Source: Hungatella sp.
Lineage (GTDB): Bacteria > Bacillota > Clostridia > Lachnospirales > Lachnospiraceae
NCBI GenBank assembly: GCA_022796015.1
Contig: JAAWHU010000040.1
Coordinates: 1-32,938, forward strand
Length of the DNA stretch: 32,938 nt
Reading direction: 5' to 3'
The notes under the pieces were generated by a model, which did no database searches, was not told the origin of the DNA, and worked only from the letters and a program-made list of their open reading frames with translations. Below are positions 7,052 through 16,205 of the stretch, in pieces; the stretch's first letter is position 1, and every line of letters starts with the position of its first letter. A program made the position numbers and the translations under genes.

Positions 7052-9610
7052 CTATTTCTTTTTCCTCTCATAAGGCGTTCCCTCCAAGGGCAGCCTGGTT
7101 CGATACTTCCCATCATACTTATAATAAGCCCCTGCAATGGCCGGAGCTGTGGGAATGGACGTAATCTCTCCGATTCCAATGGCGCCGCAGGCCACATGAA
7201 GCCCTGCCTTCTCCACGATAATACTCTCCACATCAGGCACCTGATTGGCCCGAAGGAGCCCCAGAGTCCCGTACTTAGACAGCGGCACGCAGTCCTTCAA
7301 GGCATATTCCTCAGTAAGGGCAAAGCCTGCGGACATAATGACGCCGCCCTCGATCTGTCCCTCTACGGACAGCGGGTTCACCGCCTTTCCCACATCATGG
7401 GCCGCCACAATCTTCTCAATCCTTCCATCCTCGTTTAGGAGACACACCTGGGTGGCATAACCGTATGCCACATGAGAGACCGGATTGGGAACCTTGGCTC
7501 CTAAGGGATCCGTCTTTGCCAGATACTCCCCGTAGTACTCCTTCCCTTCAAGTTCCTTCAGGGTGTGATTCTGTCTGTCTTTATTAAGAAGCTCACAGGC
7601 CAGTCTGACAGCCTCCCCTGTAATCAGGGTCTGCCTGGAGCCTGATGTGGTTCCCGAGTCCGGCGCATTGACGGTGTTGGCTGCATCATACGCCACATCC
7701 TCACGCTTCAGCCCTGTAGTCTCCACCACCATCTGAACCAGCACCGTACCCAGCCCCTGGCCGATACAGGACGCCCCGGAACGGATGTGAACCTTCCCAT
7801 CCACAACGGCCAGAATGGCTCTTCCATAGTCGGGAATCCCTACGCCCACTCCTGCATTCTTCATGGCACAGGCGATTCCTGCATAGGGGCTGTTCTCGAA
7901 TACGTCCTTCACTGCCTCCAAGGTCTCCGCCAGGCCCGTAGATTCATCTACAATCTGGCCGTTGGGAAGTTCCTGTCCCGGACGGATGGCATTGCGGTAG
8001 CGGATCTCCCACGGACTGATTCCCACCATCTCCGCCAGCTTTGTCAGCATCATTTCCATGCCGAAGCAGGTCTGCGTCACTCCGAATCCCCGAAATGCCC
8101 CTGCCGGCGGGTTGTTGGTATAATAGGCCTTCCCGTCAATCTCAAAATTCTGATAATTGTAAGGCCCTGCCGCATGGGTGCAGGCCCTCTCCAGCACCGG
8201 GCCTCCAAGAGACGCATAGGCTCCCGTGTCCGCAATCACCTTGGCCTTCACTCCCTGGATGATTCCCTTCTCGTCACATCCCACGGTAAACTCCATATCC
8301 ATAGGGTGGCGCTTGGGATGAATCAGGATACTCTCCTTTCGGGTCAGCTTCACCTTCACCGGCCGCTTAGACAGCCATGCCACAAGGGCCGCATGATGCT
8401 GCACCGTCAAGTCCTCCTTGCCGCCGAAGCCGCCTCCCACCAGCTTATTGACCACCCGCACCTTCTCATTGGGCAGGCCCAGCATCTCGGCACACTCATG
8501 CTGGGTGGCATACGTCCCCTGGTCTGAAGAATACACCAGCACTCCGTCCTCATAAGGCATGGCAATGGCACACTCCGGCTCCAAAAATGCGTGCTCCGTA
8601 AAAGGCGTATGGAAACGCTCCGTATACACATACTTTGACTCTGCAATGGCTTTCTCGGCATTTCCCCGGGACACGTGCTTGTGGGCCAGAAGATTGCCGC
8701 CTTCATGAATCCTTGGCGCGTCCTCCTTCATGGCCTCGTAGGGACTGCTGATAAAGGGAAGCTCCTCATAGCTTACCTCCACCAGCTTCTTGGCCTCTTC
8801 CAGAATTTCCTTGGTTTCGGCCGCCACGATGGCAACTGCATCTCCCAGATAGCGGGTACAGTCTCCCACGGGAATCATAGTATCCCAGTCCTGAACCAGA
8901 TGCCCCACCTTCACGTCCCCCGGAATGTCAGCTGCCGTGTAGACGCCTACTACTCCGGCCAGAGCCCTGGCCCTGCCCGTATCAATGGAAAGGACTCTGG
9001 CCCTGGGAAACCTGGCCCGAACCGCGCTGGCATAGATCATGCCCTCCATTTCCATGTCGTCCACATACTGGCCGTATCCCAGAGTCTTCTCCCTGGCATC
9101 CACCCGGTGAACCCGCTCTCCCAGCTTCCAGGTAAATTCCTTTTTGGGAATCCCATTTCCTTCCCTCTTAATCCGGGCCGCAAGCTCCACGGCGTCTATA
9201 ATCTTCTTATATCCTGTGCACCGGCAGATATTATTCCTCAGGGCATAGGCGATGTCCTGCCTGGAAGGGTTCTCGTTCACATCCAGAAGTCCCTTGGCGC
9301 AGATCACCATACCCGGAATACAGAAGCCGCACTGCACTGCCCCTGCATCTGCAAAGGCAAAAGCATACAGTTCCTTCTCCTCCTCAGAAAGCCCCTCAAC
9401 CGTAATCACATGCTTTCCGTCCATTTTCGCCAGGGTAGGAATACAGGCTTTCACGGCCTTCCCGTCTATCAGCACGTGACAGGTTCCGCAGGCTCCCTCG
9501 CTGCACCCATCCTTTACGGACTTGCACTTACACACATCCCGCAGAAAAGGAAGCAGTTTCCCATCCCCCTCTACCTGGTACAAGCTGCCATTCACATAAA
9601 ATTCAACCAT
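7052..9610 (-). CDS. xdhD: Selenium-dependent xanthine dehydrogenase (fused 2Fe-2S and Mo subunits)
   Basis: 852-residue molybdenum hydroxylase acting on purines (xanthine/urate interconversion or related oxidation). The N-terminal ferredoxin domain has cluster ligands Cys36, Cys41, Cys44 and Cys56. The helical 2Fe-2S domain has Cys94, Cys97, Cys129 and Cys131 (QCGFC and CRCTGY). The Mo domain has GGGFGGKED and AFRGFG, plus the catalytic glutamate at 815 in GIGEI. There is no FAD domain and no adjacent FAD-subunit gene. The start MVEFYVNG has GGAGGGTGCTTT before it; an in-frame ATG 28 codons upstream has no comparable site. Neighbouring yqeB, yqeC, mocA and selD identify it as the selenium-type enzyme, in which Se is a labile Mo ligand rather than selenocysteine. 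The symbol follows E. coli usage and is approximate. Confidence 0.93.
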   Translation of the reverse strand: MVEFYVNGSLYQVEGDGKLLPFLRDVCKCKSVKDGCSEGACGTCHVLIDGKAVKACIPTLAKMDGKHVITVEGLSEEEKELYAFAFADAGAVQCGFCIPGMVICAKGLLDVNENPSRQDIAYALRNNICRCTGYKKIIDAVELAARIKREGNGIPKKEFTWKLGERVHRVDAREKTLGYGQYVDDMEMEGMIYASAVRARFPRARVLSIDTGRARALAGVVGVYTAADIPGDVKVGHLVQDWDTMIPVGDCTRYLGDAVAIVAAETKEILEEAKKLVEVSYEELPFISSPYEAMKEDAPRIHEGGNLLAHKHVSRGNAEKAIAESKYVYTERFHTPFTEHAFLEPECAIAMPYEDGVLVYSSDQGTYATQHECAEMLGLPNEKVRVVNKLVGGGFGGKEDLTVQHHAALVAWLSKRPVKVKLTRKESILIHPKRHPMDMEFTVGCDEKGIIQGVKAKVIADTGAYASLGGPVLERACTHAAGPYNYQNFEIDGKAYYTNNPPAGAFRGFGVTQTCFGMEMMLTKLAEMVGISPWEIRYRNAIRPGQELPNGQIVDESTGLAETLEAVKDVFENSPYAGIACAMKNAGVGVGIPDYGRAILAVVDGKVHIRSGASCIGQGLGTVLVQMVVETTGLKREDVAYDAANTVNAPDSGTTSGSRQTLITGEAVRLACELLNKDRQNHTLKELEGKEYYGEYLAKTDPLGAKVPNPVSHVAYGYATQVCLLNEDGRIEKIVAAHDVGKAVNPLSVEGQIEGGVIMSAGFALTEEYALKDCVPLSKYGTLGLLRANQVPDVESIIVEKAGLHVACGAIGIGEITSIPTAPAIAGAYYKYDGKYRTRLPLEGTPYERKKK

Positions 9611-9654
9611 AAAGCACCCTCCGTTATCTATTAACCCATTGCCGTGTTGCCTGT

Positions 9655-9707
9655 AAAATAATAATTTTTTATTATTCCTTGAATTTTTCTCCATTATATG
9701 TGATACT
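9655..9707 (+). promoter_or_regulatory. Regulator promoter and AT-rich palindrome in xdh/regulator intergenic region
   Basis: In the 147-base divergent gap, TTGAAT (9679-9684), a 17-base spacer and GATACT (9702-9707) with an extended TGT in front form a plausible promoter for the regulator. Just upstream lies the dyad AATAATTTTTTATT (9660-9673), lengthened to ATTATT on the right. On the other strand a perfect TATAAT (9693-9698) with a weak -35 could serve the xanthine dehydrogenase, which would place the dyad about +10 to +30 in its leader. The same 14-base dyad recurs between the permease and ygeX promoters. These are eye-read predictions. Confidence 0.45.
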
Positions 9708-9757
9708 GTTCATGAATCCATTACCTGACCAACTATGTTTCCAGAAAGGACACCTAT

Positions 9758-10456
9758 ATGACGCCATCGATTCTCCACCAATACGCCCTCCTTGTAGATT
9801 TTTTAGGCAGGGCCCTGGGGCCGGACTACGAGATTGTCCTTCACGACATCACCTCGGAGCCAAGCAAAGTCATTGCCATAGCCAACGGCCATATCAGCCA
9901 AAGGACCATAGGCAGTCCCACCACCAATGCCGCCCTGCAGATGCTGGCGGCCAATTCCTACAAAACCAACGACTTTCTATACAACTATCAGGTATCCACA
10001 GAAGACGGACGGATCCTCCGTGCCTCCACCATGTTCATTAAAGACGAGGACGGCAACCCCATCGGGCTTCTTGGAATCAACTTTGACGACAGCCGCTACA
10101 AGGATTTCTGCAAAAATCTCCTGGCTGCCATACACCCCGACGAATTTCTGAAGGCCAGCCTCTCTCTCATGCCGACCCCCGGTTCCGCCTCGGAGACAGC
10201 CGCCCCTCAGCCTGATTCTCTGGCAGACGATTTCTCCATGGATATCTCTACCCTTATGGAAAAATCCTTTGACAGCGTCACCGCCTCCATCACGTCTCCC
10301 ATGGAACGGTTAAACCAGCAGGAAAAAAGGGAGATTGTACAAAAGCTTCAGGAGCGGGGCGTGTTTAAGCTAAAGGGCGGCATTTCCTTTGTGGCCAAAC
10401 GGCTCTCCTGCTCCCCCGCAACGGTATACCGCTATTTAGGGGAGCTGGAAAACTAA
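9758..10456 (+). CDS. YheO-type PAS/HTH transcriptional regulator
   Basis: 232-residue DNA-binding protein. Residues ~8-120 resemble the YheO-like PAS domain (ALGPDYEIVLHDI, IANGHISQRTIGSPTTNAAL, DEDGNPIGLLGINFDDS), a small-molecule sensing module. Residues ~178-232 form the DauR-like helix-turn-helix (LNQQEKREIVQKLQERGVF, RLSCSPATVYRYLGELE). An acidic/proline linker of about 45 residues joins them. It is transcribed divergently from the xanthine dehydrogenase operon and ends one base before the hydA stop, so it sits inside the purine locus and is the obvious candidate for its local regulator. The ligand is unknown; a purine or purine breakdown product is an inference from position. Ribosome site AAAGGA lies 8-9 bases before the ATG. 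Confidence 0.88.
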   Translation: MTPSILHQYALLVDFLGRALGPDYEIVLHDITSEPSKVIAIANGHISQRTIGSPTTNAALQMLAANSYKTNDFLYNYQVSTEDGRILRASTMFIKDEDGNPIGLLGINFDDSRYKDFCKNLLAAIHPDEFLKASLSLMPTPGSASETAAPQPDSLADDFSMDISTLMEKSFDSVTASITSPMERLNQQEKREIVQKLQERGVFKLKGGISFVAKRLSCSPATVYRYLGELEN

Positions 10457-10457
10457 T

Positions 10458-11849
10458 TCAGATTTCTCCCACAGGCATATCCGTCCGGGCCCTTACATAG
10501 CTTCCGCCGTACTCTCTCACCACCCTGCCGTCCCGGGCCGCCAGCACTCCCCGCAGATACACCTGCTCCGGCCTGCCCTTTAATCTTGTTCCCTCCAGGG
10601 GACAGTAATCGGCGGCCGACTGCTGATTTGCGGCAGACAAGATCCACTCTGCTTCCGGATTCCACACCACCAGGTCCCCGTCGCTTCCCGGGGCAATGAC
10701 CCCCTTTTGGGGATACAGCCGATACAGCCTGGCAGGATTCTCCGCAAGATACCGGCACATCTGCTCTATGGTAATTCTACCCTGATTTACCCCGAAATGA
10801 TAGACAAGACCGGGCCGTTCCTGAGCTCCCGGCATTCCGCAGGGCGTTTTGGCAAAATCATGGGCTCCGGCACCCTTCTGGGCCCTGGTAAAACTGCAGT
10901 GATCCGTGGCAATGGTCTGAATCTCCCCTTCTGCAAGGGCCTTCCATAAGACCTTCTGATCCTCCTCCCCCCGCAGAGGCGGAGCAATCATGTAATTCCT
11001 GGCCTCCTGGTCAGGCAGGCAGTAGCGGCTCCGGTCCATGATCAGGTACTGGGGACAGGTCTCCACAAAGACCTGCTGCCCCCTCTCTCTTGCCCTTCTC
11101 ACCTCCTCGTACCCTTCCTTAGAGCTTAAATGGACAATTATCACCGGTGTACCTACACAGGCTGCAATCTTTAAGACGCGGTTCACGGCCTCCGCCTCCG
11201 CAAGAGCCGGGCGGGTCCAGGGATAATGGGCAGCACTGCGCCGGTTTCCCTTATTCTTAAGGAGTTCCTCAAGCCTTCCATCGATGATTCCCTTGTTTTC
11301 ACAGTGCACCCCCGCAATTCCTCCTAATGCTTTCAGCTTTGAAAAAATCTCGTAGATTGCCCTGTCGTCCACTGCCATCCCGTCATAAGTGGTGTACAGC
11401 TTAAAGGAACCGATCCCATGAGACACCACGGTCTCCAATTCCCGGCTTACCTTGTCATTCCAGTCGGAAAGAGCCAGGTGAAACCCATAGTCGCAGCTGG
11501 ATCTTCCCTTCGCCTTTTCATGCCAGCGGTCTACGGCGTACTTAAGGCTCTCCCCTCTGTTCTGAGTCGCAAAATCCACAATACAGGTGGTGCCCCCTGC
11601 AAGCTCCGCCTTTGTCCCGGTGTCAAAGCCATCGGCAGTCACCGTACCCGACACCTCTAAGTCCATATGGGTATGCCCGTCAATAAAGCCCGGAAACAGG
11701 TATTTTCCCGACACATCCACTACCTGGGCATCCTCTGCCTTTAAGTTCTTTCCCACTGCGGCAATCCTTTCGCCCTCTATGAGAACATCCTCCGGGACAC
11801 ACCCGGCTCCTGAGACCACCATGCCTCCCCGGAACAATAATTTTCCCAT
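10458..11849 (-). CDS. hydA: Dihydropyrimidinase / hydantoinase-like amidohydrolase HydA
   Basis: 463 residues, close to the usual ~460 for D-hydantoinase/dihydropyrimidinase. Opens cyclic imides or ureides such as dihydropyrimidines and hydantoins. The binuclear metal centre is visible as H59-x-H61 in DGHTHMD, carboxylated Lys150 in GSFKLYTTYDG, HCEN, VHLSS and the late aspartate in ATDHCSF. I prefer the ATG at 11849 (MGKLLFRGG), which has an AAGGGGGCG ribosome site. A second in-frame ATG at 11879 overlaps the ygfK stop (ATGA) but has no good site. It is the last gene of the permease-ssnA-ygfK-hydA operon and probably hydrolyses a ring in a reduced or ring-opened urate intermediate. Confidence 0.92.
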   Translation of the reverse strand: MGKLLFRGGMVVSGAGCVPEDVLIEGERIAAVGKNLKAEDAQVVDVSGKYLFPGFIDGHTHMDLEVSGTVTADGFDTGTKAELAGGTTCIVDFATQNRGESLKYAVDRWHEKAKGRSSCDYGFHLALSDWNDKVSRELETVVSHGIGSFKLYTTYDGMAVDDRAIYEIFSKLKALGGIAGVHCENKGIIDGRLEELLKNKGNRRSAAHYPWTRPALAEAEAVNRVLKIAACVGTPVIIVHLSSKEGYEEVRRARERGQQVFVETCPQYLIMDRSRYCLPDQEARNYMIAPPLRGEEDQKVLWKALAEGEIQTIATDHCSFTRAQKGAGAHDFAKTPCGMPGAQERPGLVYHFGVNQGRITIEQMCRYLAENPARLYRLYPQKGVIAPGSDGDLVVWNPEAEWILSAANQQSAADYCPLEGTRLKGRPEQVYLRGVLAARDGRVVREYGGSYVRARTDMPVGEI

Positions 11850-11875
11850 TGAACAACGCCCCCTTCGGCCTGCTG

Positions 11876-14860
11876 TCATGACAATAAATAACCGTAATCC
11901 TTACATACGGTTTCCATTAATTTCTCAAGGCCCTCCTCCAGGCGGCTCTTCTGTCCCTTTTCCCAGACAAATTCCTCACCCAGATACCTTACCTTGCATA
12001 CCACTTTTTCTCGATCCAGCACTGCAAATCCCTGGTTTTTGCTGTCCCTCATCTGTTCCTCTCCGGCAAAGAGCGTAAACTTGTCAAGATAAGGAGCGCC
12101 GGCATAGGGGCAGAAGCTGCTGCAGTTGCCGCACTCATTGCACATGTAGTCCACATGAATAACCTGAGGCTGGTCAAGGCCCGGCACATGGATGGCTATG
12201 TTGGCCCGGTTGGGGCAGACGTCCACACAGTTCTCGCATATGGAAGAACAGCCAAGGCATCTTTGGGCCTCCTTCACGGTACCCGGCTCCGCCAGAATCC
12301 CCTTCCTCTCATAGATTGCCTTGGGATCCACAGGCTGGCTCATATTCTCTGACACCGGTTTTCCCGCAATGGCCTGGGCCGCCTTCATGGCGTCAGCCAT
12401 TCCCTTGACCACCAGAGACGGGCCGTACAGGCCATCGCCGATGACATAGACGCCTTCCAGGTTGGTCTCTAAGGTGCTGCTCACAAGAACACGCCCTCTG
12501 TGATCCACATGGATGCCGTTGGCTTCATAGTAATCGGCAGGCACCTTCTCCCCTACTGCGGCAATCACCCGGTCTGCCGCCACCATCTCCGTATCCCCGG
12601 CAGGCTCCACCGATGCCCTTCCTGAAGCATCCATGGCCCCCAGCCTCATCTTACTGCACACAAGGCTTCCTTCTTCCATTCTCACAGGCGCCAGAAGTTC
12701 CTTGAACTCCACGCCATCCTCTATGGCAAGCTGCAGTTCCTGCTCATCGGCCGGCATATACCGCTTGGTTCTCCGGTATACCAGGTACACATGCTCCACT
12801 CCCTTACACCGTTTCGCCGCTCTGGCAGTATCCATGGCCGTGTTGCCGCCGCCGATGACCACCACATTCCTTCCAAGTTCCACATTGCCCTCTGCCTTGT
12901 TGAAATCCTCCAAAAATTCCAGGGCATTATAAGTCTGTGTTCCCTCCAGCTCCAGCTGTCCTCTCTTGTAGGCCCCTACTGCCAGAACCACACTGTCATA
13001 GCTCTTTCTCAGTTCCGCCACCGACGGCGCCTCCTGGCCGCAGAGGATCCTCACTCCAAGGCGTTTTAACAGAGAAGCATCCTTCTCAATAACTGCGTCG
13101 TCAATACGAAAATCGGGAATCACGGCGCTTACAATGCCTCCCAGACGATCCCGCTTCTCATAGAGGGTCACCTCCACTCCCGCCCTTGCCAGATAATAGG
13201 CCGCCGCCATGCCGGAGGGACCGCCGCCTACTACCACGGCTTTTTTTCCAGTGGCCTTTCCCGGTTTCAGGGCTTCTGCTGCCTTGTCATAGGCCTTCTG
13301 GGCACACAGAAGCTTGGTGTCCCGGATCTGAACCGGCGTCTCGTAAAAATTCCTGGTACAATGGCTCTGGCACCCATGGGCACAGATGGTTCCCGTAATA
13401 AAGGGAAGGGCATTCCGATTCAAAATAACCTGAAGAGCCTCCTCATAGCGCTCCTCCCCTGCCAGCTTCATGTAGGTGGTAATCTCCTGGTGAATGGGAC
13501 AGGCATCCTCGCAGGGAGCCGTAAAGCATCCTATGAGCGGCACCTTTTCCGAAGATTTCCTGGACACGGGAAGTTTGGCCGGCTTTGTATGATGTTTGTC
13601 TGTGACGGCACTTTCCGCCACCTTCCTTAAGGCCTTCACGTCAATGCCCTCAAAAGGTTTTACCCCCATTTGATCCAAAAGCTCCGCCGCCTGCTTCAGT
13701 CTCTGATAGCCTCCCGGTTTCAATATGGAGGTGGCTATGGTCACAGGCCACACTCCCGTGCCTACAATGCTGCAGATATTAAAGGCATCTGCACCGCCGG
13801 AATAAGCGATGCGTAGTTTCCCTTTAAACTCCTCCGACAGCCTGGCGGCCAGGGCAATGGAGAGAGGATACAGGGATTTGCCTGACATGTACATCTCCTC
13901 GCTGGGCAGCTCCCCTGCCTTCACATCAACAGGGAAGGTATTGGTAATCTTTACGCCGAACTCCAGCCCCATTTCCTCTGAAAGCTTCATAAGGCGCCTA
14001 AGCATGGGAACCGCATCCTGGTACTGAAGATCATCCTCAAAGTGGAACCTTCCGAAGGCAATGTAATCATAGCCCATGGAGTCTAAGGTCTCCCTTGCAA
14101 AGTCATAGCCCAAAAGAGTCGGATTGCATTTAATAAAGGTATGCATCTTCTTTTCTGTCAGCAGGTAATGGGCAATGCTCTCGATCTCCTGAGGCGGGCA
14201 TCCGTGAAGCGTGGAAATCGTAGCCGAATTGCACACATTAGGTGAAATATTCTGGATATCTTCTTTTGTCACATGTTTAAATTCCTCCACATGGTCCAGA
14301 AGAACCTGTCTGCACTCCTTAAAAATCGGAGTCTGTTCCGCATTTCTCATATGTTCAATAAAGGAGTCGATTTTTTCTGATTGAATTCCCTTTAAGTCAT
14401 ATCCCACGCTGATATTGAACTGGAACCCGTCCATGGCTCCCAGGCCATACTCCTTTGCCATAAACGACAGCAAAAACCAGGCCTTGATATACTCATCCTG
14501 AGCCTGAGGCACATACAGCTCCGTGGACCATTCACAGTTATAACACTCGTCATCCGCCTTGATACAGGGCTTGTTCACACAGGCCGCCAGCTCCGCGCCA
14601 TCCATAATCTGCACGGTTTTCAGTTCAAAGAAACGGCTTCCTGCATAGTAAGAAGCCACAATATTCTGGGCCAGCTGGCTGTTGGGCCCTGCCGCCGGCC
14701 CTATGGGGGTCTCAAGGCTTCTCCCGAAAATCACCTGACTCTTCTCCGGGTCCGCCTTGTAAGGCCTTCTCACCCCGAACACGGCCCCCTTCTCATCATG
14801 CTCTCTCCGAATCCAGTTAAACAGCTGATTAAAACTCATACAAGTCATGATATCACTCAT
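11876..14860 (-). CDS. ygfK: YgfK, multidomain Fe-S flavoprotein ('putative selenate reductase subunit')
   Basis: 994-residue oxidoreductase. The N-terminal ~400 residues resemble a dihydroorotate/dihydropyrimidine dehydrogenase barrel (ETPIGPAAGPNSQLAQNI, SATISTLHGCPPQEIESIA). From about 440, CFTAPCEDACPIHQEI and ICAHGCQSHC give the Cys ligands of a GltD-like Fe-S domain. KKAVVVGGGPSGMAAAYYLA begins the FAD site and VVVIGGGNTAMDTARAA the NAD(P) site. Two ferredoxin-type clusters follow at 868-921 (CLGCSSICENCVDVCP and CNECGNCSSFCPYAG). This is the layout of dihydropyrimidine dehydrogenase rearranged. The old 'selenate reductase' name is misleading here: in the urate cluster it more likely performs a reductive step on a purine-derived ring, or supplies electrons for it. 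An AGGAGGAG ribosome site supports the ATG at 14860. Confidence 0.92.
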   Translation of the reverse strand: MSDIMTCMSFNQLFNWIRREHDEKGAVFGVRRPYKADPEKSQVIFGRSLETPIGPAAGPNSQLAQNIVASYYAGSRFFELKTVQIMDGAELAACVNKPCIKADDECYNCEWSTELYVPQAQDEYIKAWFLLSFMAKEYGLGAMDGFQFNISVGYDLKGIQSEKIDSFIEHMRNAEQTPIFKECRQVLLDHVEEFKHVTKEDIQNISPNVCNSATISTLHGCPPQEIESIAHYLLTEKKMHTFIKCNPTLLGYDFARETLDSMGYDYIAFGRFHFEDDLQYQDAVPMLRRLMKLSEEMGLEFGVKITNTFPVDVKAGELPSEEMYMSGKSLYPLSIALAARLSEEFKGKLRIAYSGGADAFNICSIVGTGVWPVTIATSILKPGGYQRLKQAAELLDQMGVKPFEGIDVKALRKVAESAVTDKHHTKPAKLPVSRKSSEKVPLIGCFTAPCEDACPIHQEITTYMKLAGEERYEEALQVILNRNALPFITGTICAHGCQSHCTRNFYETPVQIRDTKLLCAQKAYDKAAEALKPGKATGKKAVVVGGGPSGMAAAYYLARAGVEVTLYEKRDRLGGIVSAVIPDFRIDDAVIEKDASLLKRLGVRILCGQEAPSVAELRKSYDSVVLAVGAYKRGQLELEGTQTYNALEFLEDFNKAEGNVELGRNVVVIGGGNTAMDTARAAKRCKGVEHVYLVYRRTKRYMPADEQELQLAIEDGVEFKELLAPVRMEEGSLVCSKMRLGAMDASGRASVEPAGDTEMVAADRVIAAVGEKVPADYYEANGIHVDHRGRVLVSSTLETNLEGVYVIGDGLYGPSLVVKGMADAMKAAQAIAGKPVSENMSQPVDPKAIYERKGILAEPGTVKEAQRCLGCSSICENCVDVCPNRANIAIHVPGLDQPQVIHVDYMCNECGNCSSFCPYAGAPYLDKFTLFAGEEQMRDSKNQGFAVLDREKVVCKVRYLGEEFVWEKGQKSRLEEGLEKLMETVCKDYGYLLS

Positions 14861-14872
14861 GGTTCTCTCCTC

Positions 14873-16204
14873 CTAGCCATTAATGCTTTTCCACAGCTTT
14901 GCAGATTCCTCTCTGCACCTTGCCATAACTCTGGCCGTATCCGCCACCTTCACTTCCCGGTCCTTCATAAGGATTTTTCCGTTTCCTATGGTGGTAACCA
15001 CGTCTCTTCCCGTCATTCCGAAAAGAATATGCCCGTTCACATTGGTTTCGTCCATGTGGGTAGGCGGGTCATAGTCCACCACAATCACATCTGCCGCCGC
15101 ACCCTCCTTCAAGATTCCCAGAGGCGCCTTAAAATACCGCCCCGCAATCTCCCGGTTGTTCTCAAACAGCATCCTTGGCACCTCCGCCCATGCCGCGTTG
15201 GCGTCGCAGAGATGATGCTTGTGAAGCACATTAGCCACCTTGTAGGACTCAGTCATGTCATGGGTGTATCCGTCCGTACCCAGGCCTGTGACGATTCCCC
15301 GGCGTACCAGCTCCATTGCCGGAGGACATCCGCAGGCATTGCCCATATTGGACTCCGGATTATGTACCACCATGGTATTGGTATCCTGAATCAAATCCAT
15401 CTCATGGCCGTTCACATAGATGCAGTGCCCCAGAAGGGTCTTTTCCCCCAGAATGTTATGATCCATAAGCCGGTCCACAATCCGCTTCCCGTACTTTTTC
15501 AGACAGTGGTGAAGATCCTCGATCCCCTCCGCCACATGGATATGATATCCTGCTTCTGCCGGCTTGTTGGCCGCCGCCAGCTCCATAGTGGCATCCGATA
15601 TGGTAAACTGGGCGTGCATTCCCATCATTCCCGCGATCATACCGCTGTCATCCTTTAAGGCATACCGGATAAACTCCTTGTTCTCCATAACCGATTCCCG
15701 GGCCTTCTCCATCCCGTCCCTGTCAGACACCTCATAACACAGACAGGCCCGTACCCCCAGCTCCTTAGCTGCCTCCTCAATCGCAAAAAGGCTTCCCTTA
15801 ATATTTCCAAAGCTGGCATGATGATCGAAAATCGTAGTCACCCCGCTGCGGATGCAGGAAATCATGGTATCCATGGCACTGTACTTCGTCTGTTCCAACG
15901 TGAGATGCCGGTCAATGGTCCACCACTGCCCATCCAGAATATCCAAAAATCCCTTAGGGCTGTACCCCTTAATGCTAAGCCCCCTTGCCATGGCGCTATA
16001 AATATGCTCATGAGTATTAATAAACGCCGGCATAATCACCCCGCCTCTGGCGTCTATGTATTCCGCGCCCTTGTATTTCTCTCTTATTTCCTCAGTAGTT
16101 CCCACACAGGCAATCTTCGTCCCCTCAATCCCTACTGCACCATTTTCTATAAAGGGAACCCGGTCATCCCTTGTAATCAGTTTCCCGTTTCCAACAATCA
16201 GCAT
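14873..16204 (-). CDS. ssnA: SsnA-family aminohydrolase
   Basis: 443 residues of the amidohydrolase superfamily, in the guanine deaminase/TRZ/ATZ branch. Metal ligands are seen in INTHEHIYS (His65, His67), GYHIHVAEG, GHCIYVNG and LGTDGYTHDM. The family normally hydrolyses C-N bonds on ring systems, deaminating or opening heterocycles. SsnA is a fixed member of the selenium/urate clusters of E. coli and gut clostridia, but its own substrate is not evident from sequence. Its ATG lies two bases after the permease stop, and the ribosome site (GGGAGAG) is in the permease's final codons; ygfK follows after a 12-base gap. Start MLIVGNGKLITRDD is compact and conserved in style. Confidence 0.93.
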   Translation of the reverse strand: MLIVGNGKLITRDDRVPFIENGAVGIEGTKIACVGTTEEIREKYKGAEYIDARGGVIMPAFINTHEHIYSAMARGLSIKGYSPKGFLDILDGQWWTIDRHLTLEQTKYSAMDTMISCIRSGVTTIFDHHASFGNIKGSLFAIEEAAKELGVRACLCYEVSDRDGMEKARESVMENKEFIRYALKDDSGMIAGMMGMHAQFTISDATMELAAANKPAEAGYHIHVAEGIEDLHHCLKKYGKRIVDRLMDHNILGEKTLLGHCIYVNGHEMDLIQDTNTMVVHNPESNMGNACGCPPAMELVRRGIVTGLGTDGYTHDMTESYKVANVLHKHHLCDANAAWAEVPRMLFENNREIAGRYFKAPLGILKEGAAADVIVVDYDPPTHMDETNVNGHILFGMTGRDVVTTIGNGKILMKDREVKVADTARVMARCREESAKLWKSING

Positions 16205-16205
16205 A

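Noticed and set aside
7052..9610. Selenocysteine codon in the selenium-dependent xanthine dehydrogenase
   Set aside because: The frame is open without an internal UGA; selenium in this enzyme family is a labile Mo ligand, not selenocysteine.
14873..16204. Guanine deaminase or chlorohydrolase as the specific identity of the ssnA gene
   Set aside because: It shares superfamily metal motifs, but context and overall pattern fit SsnA, so a specific deaminase activity is not claimed.
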